Position numbers and translations under genes: made by a program. A stretch of DNA of 64,000 nucleotides from Saprospiraceae bacterium (lineage in GTDB: Bacteria; Bacteroidota; Bacteroidia; Chitinophagales; Saprospiraceae), in the NCBI GenBank assembly GCA_024103005.1, contig JAGFJA010000061.1, forward strand, positions 1-64,000, in the 5' to 3' direction. Numbering within the stretch: the first letter of the stretch is position 1; the number at the start of each line of letters is the position of its first letter. The notes below the pieces were generated by a model, which was not told where the DNA came from, searched no databases, and worked only from the letters and a program-made list of their open reading frames with translations. Below are positions 53,580-61,258 of the stretch, one piece after another.

Positions 53580-54221
53580 ATGGAAAAAGAAAGACCGATA
53601 CCAAAACATATCGCAATAGCCGGAAATATAGGCGCCGGCAAGACTACACTCACTTCTTTACTTGGACGACATTTCGGTTGGGAAGTACATTATGAGGATA
53701 CGGAAGATAATCCCTACCTGGCTGATTTTTATCTGGATATGACTCGATGGTCTTTCAACCTGCAGATATACTTTTTAAATAATCGATATCGTCAGGTCCT
53801 GGATATTCAGAAAGGCAACCATACAGTGATTCAGGATAGAACTATCTATGAAGATGCCTATATTTTTGCCCCAAATCTGCATGAAATGGGGCTGATGAGT
53901 CTGAGAGATTTTAACAACTATTTTGATTTATTTAAGACGATGTCTTCTCAGGTGAATCCTCCTGATTTACTCATTTATCTGAAAGCATCCATTCCTACTC
54001 TGGTTGATCATATTCAGACAAGAGGTAGGGATTATGAAGGGAGTATGAGTCTTGATTACTTGCAGAAACTCAATAAAAGATACGAAAACTGGATAGAGAC
54101 CTACAATAATGGTAAATTACTCATCATTGATGTGGATAAGCTGGACTTTATTCAGAATAAAGAAGACCTGGGAATGATTATCGAATTAATTGACGGTGAA
54201 CTGAATGGTCTATACTCCTGA
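53580..54221 (+). CDS. Deoxynucleoside kinase (dGK/dCK/dAK family)
   Basis: A 213-residue nucleoside salvage kinase. The P-loop reads IAIAGNIGAGKTTL (about residues 10-23), the catalytic Glu follows in HYEDTEDNPYL, and the DRT/ERS-type motif is QDRTIYEDAYIFA (about 82-94). The lid region is QTRGRDYE (about 140). It phosphorylates deoxynucleosides to monophosphates; which base is preferred cannot be said. The stop abuts the convergent small membrane ORF. Confidence 0.9.
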   Translation: MEKERPIPKHIAIAGNIGAGKTTLTSLLGRHFGWEVHYEDTEDNPYLADFYLDMTRWSFNLQIYFLNNRYRQVLDIQKGNHTVIQDRTIYEDAYIFAPNLHEMGLMSLRDFNNYFDLFKTMSSQVNPPDLLIYLKASIPTLVDHIQTRGRDYEGSMSLDYLQKLNKRYENWIETYNNGKLLIIDVDKLDFIQNKEDLGMIIELIDGELNGLYS

Positions 54222-54395
54222 TTAAGGTGTATGCAACTGAGCAGAGGTTGTCTCAATGGCCAGCTTCCCGGTATTGTGCTTAGGTGTAATGCTGAAGATG
54301 AGATAAATCATTAAAGCTACAAAGATTACAAATGCGAAAATTGCATTTTTTTTCATCACCTTTGCCTGTGATAATTGTTGGATAGATCTGTACAT
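54222..54395 (-). CDS. Small single-pass membrane protein, unknown
   Basis: A 57-residue protein from the ATG at 54395 (MYRSIQQLSQAKVMKKN) with one strong transmembrane segment (IFAFVIFVALMIYLIFSI) and a short polar tail. A longer reading from 54626 is open but would overlap the divergent purM start and lie upstream of the promoter box at 54502-54509, so I reject it. An ATG at 54356 is a second option. I do not recognise a family. Confidence 0.5.
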   Translation of the reverse strand: MYRSIQQLSQAKVMKKNAIFAFVIFVALMIYLIFSITPKHNTGKLAIETTSAQLHTP

Positions 54396-54501
54396 GAGAA
54401 ATTGTTCTTTGGTAAAATAATTGTTAAAATATAAACGCAGGTGAAAGGAATAAAAGTTCATAGTTGACAGGTATATCAACATATTTTGTAAAAGTTTCAC
54501 A

Positions 54502-54509
54502 CAAAGATA
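54502..54509 (-). promoter_or_regulatory. -7 promoter element for the small membrane ORF
   Basis: TATCTTTG on the minus strand, giving a leader of about 100 nt to the ATG at 54395. No good -33 was seen. Confidence 0.45.
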
Positions 54510-54549
54510 ACACATTATAATTAATAATAATATATAATTTGATAAATTT

Positions 54550-55740
54550 ATGTCATCTAAATATAACTTGAGGGGGGTTTCTGCAGATAAAGAGGATGTG
54601 CATGCAGCAATAAAGGGACTTGACAAAGGGCTTTACCCGACAGCTTTTTGTAAAATTTTGCCGGATTTTGCAGGAAATGATCCGGAATATTGCAATATAA
54701 TGCATGCAGATACGGCGGGAACAAAGACTTCACTGGCATACATGTATTGGAAGGAAACAGGCGATATGTCAGTGTGGAAAGGTATTGTTCAGGATGCCAT
54801 TGTAATGAATACGGATGATATGGCGTGTGTCGGGTGCGCAGACCGTATTATTTTATCGAGCACAATAGGCAGGAATAAGGCCTTAATAGGGAAAGAGGTG
54901 ATTTCTGCATTGATAAAGGCTACTACCGGATTTATCGAGCAAATGAAAGCTCTTGATGTGGAAATTATCTTGGCAGGAGGAGAGACTGCTGATGTGGGAG
55001 ATATTGTAAGGACGGCAGATGTCGGATTTACTGCCTTCTCCCGGCTAAAAAAGTCTGATCTCGTTATTAATAAAATTCGCCCTGGCCAGGTTATAGTGGG
55101 TTTGGCATCTTATGGCAAAGCGATTTATGAAGATGAATACAACAGCGGTATCGGATCAAATGGCTTGACAATGGCCAGGCATGAATTGTTCGGAAGCTCA
55201 TATTCAGATAAATATCCGGAGACTTATGCCCCTCAGACGGATCGGGATTATGTATATACAGGCGGCCATGCTCTGACTGATGAGGTTAAAATACAGAATG
55301 AGACTTACACAGTGGGCAAGCTGGCACTGTCTCCGACAAGGACCTTTTTGCCGGTTTTAAAGAAGATTCTGAATAATCACCGGACTGCCATCCATGGGAT
55401 TATTCACAATACAGGAGGCGGGCATTCCAAGGTGTTGCGTTATTGTGATGAACCGGTGCATATTGTTAAAGATAATTTATTACCTGTTCCCCCTGTATTT
55501 GAAGTTATAAAAAATAGTGCGGACACGGAATGGGAAGAAATGTTTAAAGTCTTCAATATGGGCACGAGACTTGAGTTTTACACCGATGAAGCAACAGCAG
55601 CATCCATAATTGATATTTCGAAGTCATTCCATATTGATGCAGCTGTAATCGGAAGAGTTGAGGAGTCGGAGCAACAGAGTTTAAGTGTAAGTCTCAATTA
55701 TCAAGGCAACAAATACCTATATTCACTTGATGGAAAATAA
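54550..55740 (+). CDS. purM: Phosphoribosylformylglycinamidine cyclo-ligase (AIR synthetase)
   Basis: A 396-residue purine biosynthesis enzyme of the PurM/SelD superfamily that closes the imidazole ring using ATP. Readable landmarks: MHADTAGTKTSLAYMYWKETGDMSVWKGIVQDAIVMNTDDMACVG (Mg-ATP binding region), ILAGGETADVGDIVRTADVGFTA, ASYGKAIYEDEYNSGIGSNGLTMAR, and IIHNTGGGHSKVLRY near 295. The sequence is the Bacteroidota form, longer than the 345 residues of E. coli PurM. Convergent with rdgB, 29 bp apart. Confidence 0.9.
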   Translation: MSSKYNLRGVSADKEDVHAAIKGLDKGLYPTAFCKILPDFAGNDPEYCNIMHADTAGTKTSLAYMYWKETGDMSVWKGIVQDAIVMNTDDMACVGCADRIILSSTIGRNKALIGKEVISALIKATTGFIEQMKALDVEIILAGGETADVGDIVRTADVGFTAFSRLKKSDLVINKIRPGQVIVGLASYGKAIYEDEYNSGIGSNGLTMARHELFGSSYSDKYPETYAPQTDRDYVYTGGHALTDEVKIQNETYTVGKLALSPTRTFLPVLKKILNNHRTAIHGIIHNTGGGHSKVLRYCDEPVHIVKDNLLPVPPVFEVIKNSADTEWEEMFKVFNMGTRLEFYTDEATAASIIDISKSFHIDAAVIGRVEESEQQSLSVSLNYQGNKYLYSLDGK

Positions 55741-55784
55741 AAACCATTCATAGATTTTTCAATCGGGTATTAACCGGAATGGTT
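55735..55784 (-). terminator. Hairpin at the rdgB/purM convergent ends
   Basis: AACCATTC (55742-55749) and GAATGGTT (55777-55784) pair perfectly. Read leftward the stem is followed by TTTATTTTCC. The right arm lies inside the last codons of rdgB, so this would be a terminator overlapping the gene end; the 27-nt loop makes it weaker. Confidence 0.4.
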
Positions 55785-56354
55785 GATTGATTGTAGTAGT
55801 TGGTCTATGGCTAATTTCCGATGGCTGATTGCATTTTTATCCTTCGGACACAGTTGAGCTAAGGTAACACTATAGCCATCAGGTATGAAGACAGAATCAT
55901 AACCGAAGCCATTTTCACCTTCTTCTGCATAGCCTATTTTGCCCATTAATCTTCCGCTGAAAAATATTGTTTCCTGACCAGGTCTTGCTCTTGCAATGAC
56001 ACATTCAAAGTAGGCTGATCGTAATGAGACGCCACTTAAATTGTCAAGCAGCAATTTTCTGTTGCCGGCATCATCACCATGCTTACCGGCGTAACGGGCA
56101 CTGTGTACCCCGGGTTGCCCATCAAGAGCCTCCACTACCAGGCCGGAATCGTCTGCAATGGCATCTTTTCCGGTATAAAGGCTTAATGTCTCAGCTTTGA
56201 TAATGGCATTTTCAGTGAAGGTCTGTCCGGTTTCTTCTATATCCGGAAGATCCGGAAAATCCTTCAATGACAGGAAACGGAATATATGACCCAGGATAGC
56301 TTCAAACTCTTGAAGTTTATGAGAATTTCCGGTAGCTAAAAGTACTTCTGTCAT
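55770..56354 (-). CDS. rdgB: RdgB/HAM1 non-canonical purine NTP pyrophosphatase
   Basis: A 194-residue house-cleaning enzyme hydrolysing dITP and XTP to monophosphates. The substrate-binding signature LLATGNSHKLQEF (residues 5-17), the catalytic DDSGLVVEALDGQPGVHSARYAG (about 67-90), FSGRLMGKI and GFGYDSVFIPDGY (about 145-158), and the C-terminal ISHRKLA are all present. The start overlaps the stop of the upstream unknown gene by 4 bp (ATGA), so the two are translationally coupled. Confidence 0.93.
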   Translation of the reverse strand: MTEVLLATGNSHKLQEFEAILGHIFRFLSLKDFPDLPDIEETGQTFTENAIIKAETLSLYTGKDAIADDSGLVVEALDGQPGVHSARYAGKHGDDAGNRKLLLDNLSGVSLRSAYFECVIARARPGQETIFFSGRLMGKIGYAEEGENGFGYDSVFIPDGYSVTLAQLCPKDKNAISHRKLAIDQLLQSINHSG

Positions 56355-56779
56355 GATAAAATGAGTTGTTTAAAGAGATTCCAGTAAATGCCTTTTTTAG
56401 ATTGGTCTTTAACGATTTCGGACATACTGTACGTGACTGCAACTTTTTTACTTTCAAATTCGAAAATATCATGGAGCACGGATGCTGCAAAGGGTTTGAT
56501 GACTTCTCCCATAAATATTATTTTCAATCCGTGGAATTGGTTCAAACCCGACCAATTGAAATTTTCGTCAGGAGAAATACCGATAACTTTAACTTCAGTG
56601 TCGTAATTCAGACTTAAAACTTCACAGCTTTTTTTTACATTATTCAAATAGATCTCATTTTCAAATTCACCTTTTACCATGGCGATGACCAATTTTATTT
56701 TATCAGGATGTAAAAAAAATATTGATTCAATTTTTTTCTTTGTTTGATAAAATTTAGTAGGCAGAAACAACATAAACAA
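56351..56779 (-). CDS. Conserved-looking hypothetical protein coupled to rdgB
   Basis: A 142-residue protein I do not recognise. It is soluble in character, with alternating beta-strand and helix segments (IKLVIAMVKGEFE, TEVKVIGISPDE, LKIIFMGEVIKPFAASVLHDIF, KVAVTYSMSEIVKDQ) and an end rich in aromatic and hydrophobic residues (KGIYWNLFKQLILS). A Rossmann-like or receiver-like fold is possible. Methionines at residues 3 and 34 are alternative starts. The 4-bp overlap with rdgB indicates a shared message, perhaps a role linked to nucleotide quality control or replication, which is speculation. Confidence 0.7.
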   Translation of the reverse strand: MFMLFLPTKFYQTKKKIESIFFLHPDKIKLVIAMVKGEFENEIYLNNVKKSCEVLSLNYDTEVKVIGISPDENFNWSGLNQFHGLKIIFMGEVIKPFAASVLHDIFEFESKKVAVTYSMSEIVKDQSKKGIYWNLFKQLILS

Positions 56780-56875
56780 AATTATATTTCAAAAATATGT
56801 TAATATTTGCATTTTAAACAAATAATAATATATTAATATGTGTTAAAAGTTGCAGATGTTTTGGTATAAATTTAT

Positions 56876-56883
56876 TACATTTG
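56876..56883 (+). promoter_or_regulatory. -7 promoter element of ilvE
   Basis: TACATTTG with a TTG 23 bp upstream (56850-56852), 16 bp before the ATG at 56900. Confidence 0.6.
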
Positions 56884-56899
56884 TCCAAAACCCTATCAT

Positions 56900-57973
56900 A
56901 TGGCAAATATAAGTATAACTCGCGTTACGGATTCCCGAATGTCTGAAGTTGATTTTGAACATCTGGGATTTGGAAAGGTTTTTTCTGACCACATGTTTGT
57001 TTCGGATTACAAAGATGGGCAATGGCAGAATCACAGGATTGTTCCTGTAGAGAAGATGAGCATGCACCCTGCCAATATGACCTTGCATTACGGCCAGTCT
57101 ATTTTTGAAGGATTAAAGGCAAGCATGGGTAAAGATGGTACACCTATCTTATTCCGGGCTGATAAAAACATAGAACGTCTCAATCTCTCAGCCATCAGGA
57201 TGTGTATGCCTGAGTTTCCATTTGATGTTTTGATGGAAGGTATGAAGAAACTTATTTTAATCGATAAGGCATGGATTCCGACTGCACCCGGATCATCACT
57301 TTATCTGAGACCATTTATGTTTGCTACTGACGAATATCTTGGTGTAGCTGCTTCTACTACATATCGCTTGATTGTTCTTGCCAGTCCCTCCGGAGTATAT
57401 TATTCCAAGCCGGTTAAGTTATTGGCGGAAGATCATTATGTCAGAGCGGTAAAGGGTGGAGTAGGAGAGGCAAAGACAGCCGGCAACTATGCAGCCTCGC
57501 TTTATCCGGCAAAGTTGGCAAAACAAAAAGGTTTTGATCAGATACTATGGCTGGATGGCATATATAATAAATATGTTCAGGAGGTGGGTACAATGAATAT
57601 TTTCTTTGTCTTGAAAGACCGCGTAATCACTCCTGCCGAAGACGGAGCTATTTTAAAAGGGGTAACCAGAAACTCAATTATTCAAATCCTTAGATCCAGG
57701 GGCATTCAGGTCGAAGAGAAGTTGATTTCTATAGATGAAATATTGGATGAATATGCCAAAGGAAATCTGGTAGAAATGTTTGGCGCAGGAACAGCAGCTG
57801 TCGTAACGAACGTTCAGTCAATGACATATAAAGACAAGACCATTACTTTTGCAGAAGATGCCTGGTCTTTGTCCACTGATTTGAAAAATACAATTAATGG
57901 ATTGAGGACAGGTGAAGTGGAAGATACCTACCTCTTTACAATCAGAGTAGAAGAGCCTGTTCAGGTTGGATAA
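56900..57973 (+). CDS. ilvE: Branched-chain amino acid aminotransferase
   Basis: A 357-residue fold-type IV PLP aminotransferase that interconverts Leu/Ile/Val with their 2-oxoacids. The length and the N-terminal LGFGKVFSDHMFVSDY...TLHYGQSIFEGLKA match the longer (BCAT1/2-like) group rather than the 300-residue E. coli type. The PLP lysine is in GEAKTAGNYAAS (about residue 195), followed by LWLDGIYNKYVQEVGTMNIFFV and the C-terminal EMFGAGTAAVV. It is monocistronic with a terminator at 57995-58028. Confidence 0.95.
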   Translation: MANISITRVTDSRMSEVDFEHLGFGKVFSDHMFVSDYKDGQWQNHRIVPVEKMSMHPANMTLHYGQSIFEGLKASMGKDGTPILFRADKNIERLNLSAIRMCMPEFPFDVLMEGMKKLILIDKAWIPTAPGSSLYLRPFMFATDEYLGVAASTTYRLIVLASPSGVYYSKPVKLLAEDHYVRAVKGGVGEAKTAGNYAASLYPAKLAKQKGFDQILWLDGIYNKYVQEVGTMNIFFVLKDRVITPAEDGAILKGVTRNSIIQILRSRGIQVEEKLISIDEILDEYAKGNLVEMFGAGTAAVVTNVQSMTYKDKTITFAEDAWSLSTDLKNTINGLRTGEVEDTYLFTIRVEEPVQVG

Positions 57974-57994
57974 ACTTTAAAAGTTAAATAAGTA

Positions 57995-58028
57995 AAATGC
58001 CTGTATCGGGAAGATATGGGCATTTTTT
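57995..58028 (+). terminator. Terminator of ilvE
   Basis: AAATGCC (57995-58001) pairs with GGCATTT (58019-58025), with an inner TATC/GATA pairing, followed by TTT and an AT-rich tail; 22 bp after the stop. Confidence 0.75.
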
Positions 58029-58053
58029 AATTTTATTTTCAACTTGTTTCCCT

Positions 58054-58061
58054 TATATTTG
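58054..58061 (+). promoter_or_regulatory. -7 promoter element of the DUF6580 gene
   Basis: TATATTTG, 28 bp before the ATG at 58090 and just after the ilvE terminator. Confidence 0.5.
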
Positions 58062-58089
58062 TTAAAAATTTCGATTTAATAATACAACT

Positions 58090-58671
58090 ATGCGTAGCCG
58101 TTCTATATTTATTCAAGTCCTCATAATTTCGCTTTTTATAATTATCGCTGCTTTCAGCAGATTGATTCCACATGAAATGAACCTGACTCCTGTTGGCGCC
58201 ATAGCGTTATTTGGCGGAGCATACCTTGGAATGAACTGGAAATCATTCTTCATCCCTTTGGCAGCTATCTTTGCGAGTGACCTGCTGCTCAATAATTACG
58301 TTTATGCACAGCCCGGTGCCGAATTTCAGTTATTTTATGACGGAGCGCTTTGGGTTTATTTTACCTATGGTCTGATTGTGCTCTTAGGAGCATTTTGGTT
58401 AAAGAAGGTGACTATTTTCAGGGTAGTTACCGGTTCTTTGGGAGCTGCAGTTATATTTTTCCTGGTCACTAATTTTGCTTGCTGGCCCGGAACTACCTAT
58501 ACTCCAGATATGAAAGGTTTAATGGATTGTTACATTGCCGGAATACCTTTCTTTCGGGGTACTTTGATGGGAGATTTGATATTTAGCGGCATTCTATTCG
58601 GTGCATATTCATTTATTCAACACAAGTATTTTAATTCTTTAAAATCTGCTGAACGGATAGAAACTGTTTAA
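58090..58671 (+). CDS. DUF6580 membrane protein, possible ECF-type transport component
   Basis: A 193-residue integral membrane protein with five or six hydrophobic segments. The N-terminal block HEMNLTPVGAIALFGGAYLGMNWKSFFIPLAAIFASDLLLN (about 28-68) and TNFACWPGTTYTPDMKGLMDCYIAGIPFFRGTLMGDLIFSG (about 130-172) are characteristic of DUF6580, sometimes described as a putative transport protein resembling ECF S-components. No energising partner or riboswitch is nearby, so the substrate is unknown. Confidence 0.85.
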   Translation: MRSRSIFIQVLIISLFIIIAAFSRLIPHEMNLTPVGAIALFGGAYLGMNWKSFFIPLAAIFASDLLLNNYVYAQPGAEFQLFYDGALWVYFTYGLIVLLGAFWLKKVTIFRVVTGSLGAAVIFFLVTNFACWPGTTYTPDMKGLMDCYIAGIPFFRGTLMGDLIFSGILFGAYSFIQHKYFNSLKSAERIETV

Positions 58672-58773
58672 TTTTTTTTACAAAAGCCCGATAATTACGA
58701 CCTGAAATACGCTAAATGTATTGCTTGGTCGAAAATCGGTATTGGTCTGCTCACATAGATTGATATATTCTGT

Positions 58774-58781
58774 TATATTTG
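58774..58781 (+). promoter_or_regulatory. -7 promoter element of lepB
   Basis: TATATTTG followed by CA, 25 bp before the GTG start at 58807. Confidence 0.55.
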
Positions 58782-58806
58782 CACATCTTATTAAATTATT
58801 TAACCC

Positions 58807-60369
58807 GTGAGCATACTGATTTTTCTTGTAATTTCATATATTTTACTTTGCATTTCACTCAAGCCCCTATTTATATCTGCCGGTTATTCCGGTACAGATG
58901 CGTATATTCCGGGATTAAATTTTGTGACCTGGTGTAAAATTATTGGTCGAAAGCCGACGTATGCCTTGTGGCTTCTTTTCCCGATTGTCAATATTTTTAT
59001 TTTTTGCGGTATGGCCGTAGATATGGTCTTGTCATTCGGTAGGAATACTTTTAAGAATAGTGCCCTTGCTGTCATATATGCGCCCTTAGAGTTTTTTCTC
59101 ATCCACAACGCAGGTGACAAGTACAAGGGACCGGCTGTTACACGGCAAAGAGAGTTTAATCATGAACTGAAGGCTGCATACGAGCGGAAAGATACTTTTG
59201 CAATCAAAAAGTTAGAGGCTAATAATCCATTTAAAAAGTCTAAAATCAGGGAGTGGGTCGATTCGATAGTTTTTGCGGTTTTTGCTGCGGCCTTTATAAG
59301 AATGTTCCTCATTGAGGCTTATGTTATTCCCACATCTTCCATGGAATCTTCCCTGCGTGTTGGAGACTACCTGTTTGTGAGTAAGGCACATTACGGTATC
59401 CGACTTCCGATGACGGTCGCCATGTTTCCATTGATCCACAACAGACTACCCATAATCAACAGAGAATCATATCTCAAACATCCGAGTCTTCCATATTACA
59501 GACTACCGGCTCTGACATCAATAAAGCGATTTGATCCGGTTGTATTTAATTATCCGGAAGGTGACAGTGTTTATGTTACACCCTCGCGAACTTTTAGCTT
59601 ATATGATGTTAGAAGGGATCCACGTTTAGCCCAGGGCTATCCGTTGACAACACGGCCGCTGGATAAGATGGACCACTATATTAAGCGATGTATCGGCTTA
59701 CCGGGTGATACTCTTCAGATTAAGGCAAAAAGTGTATATATTAACGGTGCAAAAATTGATGATCCGACCGGCATGCAGTTTAATTGCAGGGTTACTCCAA
59801 GTCAGCCACTAGCATTGGAAACATTGAGAGAATTGGGTGTCAACCTGAATGAATGCAATCCTGAAGTTGGCTTCTATTCACTGACTAAAGCTCAGAGGGA
59901 GTATATTAAAAAAGAGGTGCCATCGGCAGAAATAGAAATCCTGTACGCTAATCCGGAACAATATGCCGGTAATGTGTTTCCACACAATGCCAAGCTATTT
60001 CCTACCTGGACCCCGGATAACTATGGGCCAATCTGGATACCGGCCAAAGGAGCAACTGTTACGCTTACACCTCAGAATATAGACATTTACCGAAGAGTTA
60101 TTTCTGTGTATGAGCACAATAAGCTGGAAGAAAAAGATGGTAGATTTTATATCAACGGTACATTGACGGATAAATACACCTTTAAACAGGATTATTACTG
60201 GATGATGGGAGATAATAGAGATAACTCTGAAGACTCTCGTTTCTGGGGATTTGTTCCGGAAGAAAATATCGTAGGTAAACCATTATTTATCTTCTTCTCA
60301 AAATATACTGACCAGTTTGGCAGTAAAATTCGCTGGGATAGAATCTTTTCTTCTGCCAATAAGTTCTAA
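58807..60369 (+). CDS. lepB: Signal peptidase I with N-terminal membrane extension
   Basis: A 520-residue type I signal peptidase starting with GTG. Residues 1-100 hold two or three hydrophobic segments in front of the usual catalytic TM anchor (about 150-175). The catalytic Ser is in PTSSMESSLRVGDYLFV (about 185), the general-base Lys in MDHYIKRCIGLPGDTLQI (about 300), and the conserved GDNRDNSEDSRFWGFV box is near 470. A large insertion lies between the Lys box and the GDNRDNS box, as in other Bacteroidota enzymes. It would cleave Sec signal peptides of the many exported proteins here. The BtuF-like gene follows after 20 bp. Confidence 0.94.
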   Translation: MSILIFLVISYILLCISLKPLFISAGYSGTDAYIPGLNFVTWCKIIGRKPTYALWLLFPIVNIFIFCGMAVDMVLSFGRNTFKNSALAVIYAPLEFFLIHNAGDKYKGPAVTRQREFNHELKAAYERKDTFAIKKLEANNPFKKSKIREWVDSIVFAVFAAAFIRMFLIEAYVIPTSSMESSLRVGDYLFVSKAHYGIRLPMTVAMFPLIHNRLPIINRESYLKHPSLPYYRLPALTSIKRFDPVVFNYPEGDSVYVTPSRTFSLYDVRRDPRLAQGYPLTTRPLDKMDHYIKRCIGLPGDTLQIKAKSVYINGAKIDDPTGMQFNCRVTPSQPLALETLRELGVNLNECNPEVGFYSLTKAQREYIKKEVPSAEIEILYANPEQYAGNVFPHNAKLFPTWTPDNYGPIWIPAKGATVTLTPQNIDIYRRVISVYEHNKLEEKDGRFYINGTLTDKYTFKQDYYWMMGDNRDNSEDSRFWGFVPEENIVGKPLFIFFSKYTDQFGSKIRWDRIFSSANKF

Positions 60370-60389
60370 CTGTATTTTGAATTGTTTTA

Positions 60390-61166
60390 ATGATTTATGT
60401 CGGAAATAAGCCTGAGGAATTCTCCCGTAACAGAGAATTGAGGATTGTTTCACTCGTGCCTTCCTTGACGGAATTGCTTTATTATCTAGGATTGAATCAG
60501 CATATTGTGGGCGTAACCAGATTCTGTGAACTTCCTCAAGTCAAGCAGCCTGAACCTGTAATTATTGGAGGACCAAAAAATCCAAAAATTGACCGGATAA
60601 TCAATCTGAACCCAACTCTTGTCCTTGCATCCAAAGAGGAGAATATTCAGGAAGACATTATGCAACTGGACGCCATTGCCGATGTATGGGTTACGGATGT
60701 AGAAACTATTGAAGATAATGTTATGGTAGTCCAATCTATGATTCAATTCTTAGGACTGCAGGAAAAATTTGGAGACCTTTCCGGAAGAATCAGGCAGGCA
60801 TATACAGATAATAGTTATGAATCATTGAAAAGTGTTTTGTATCTGATCTGGCAAAATCCATATATGTCTGTGGGAGGTGATACCTTTATTCATGGAATGT
60901 TGAAACATGCCGGATTTAAAAGCGTCACAGGTGATGTCACACGATATCCTTCACTTGACGAAGCACAGATAAAAGATTTCCGACCGGAATATATTTTTCT
61001 TTCTTCAGAGCCATATCCCTTTAAGCAAAGCCATTTGGAGCAGTATAAAAAAGTTTTCCCCGATTCACAAATAGTACTTGTGGACGGAAGTATGTTTTCA
61101 TGGTACGGTATCAGACCATTGCTGGCTGTTGACTATTTTAAGGAATTGTATAGGGAATTGTCATAG
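60390..61166 (+). CDS. BtuF-like helical-backbone metal/cobalamin-binding protein without signal peptide
   Basis: A 258-residue protein with the two-lobe type III periplasmic-binding fold: RIVSLVPSLTELLYYLGLNQHIVGVTRFCELP (about 18-50), NPTLVLASKEENIQEDI, VGGDTFIHGMLKHAGFKSV and the final lobe. It resembles BtuF (vitamin B12) and siderophore-binding proteins, but the N-terminus MIYVGNKPEEFSRNREL has no signal peptide and no upstream in-frame extension provides one. Either it works in the cytoplasm or is not a transporter component. It follows lepB by 20 bp on the same strand. Confidence 0.83.
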   Translation: MIYVGNKPEEFSRNRELRIVSLVPSLTELLYYLGLNQHIVGVTRFCELPQVKQPEPVIIGGPKNPKIDRIINLNPTLVLASKEENIQEDIMQLDAIADVWVTDVETIEDNVMVVQSMIQFLGLQEKFGDLSGRIRQAYTDNSYESLKSVLYLIWQNPYMSVGGDTFIHGMLKHAGFKSVTGDVTRYPSLDEAQIKDFRPEYIFLSSEPYPFKQSHLEQYKKVFPDSQIVLVDGSMFSWYGIRPLLAVDYFKELYRELS

Positions 61167-61258
61167 AATAACCTTAAATTTCCGGATTTGCCCGTTAAAC
61201 AAAATAGGTAATGGTTATTTTGTTTAATTTTGTTTTAAGCTTCATTAAATACATTAAG

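Noticed and set aside
54396-54626. 77-residue N-terminal extension of the small membrane ORF, overlapping the purM start.
   Set aside because: It runs across the likely promoter and a divergent gene, and its sequence looks like translated intergenic AT-rich DNA.
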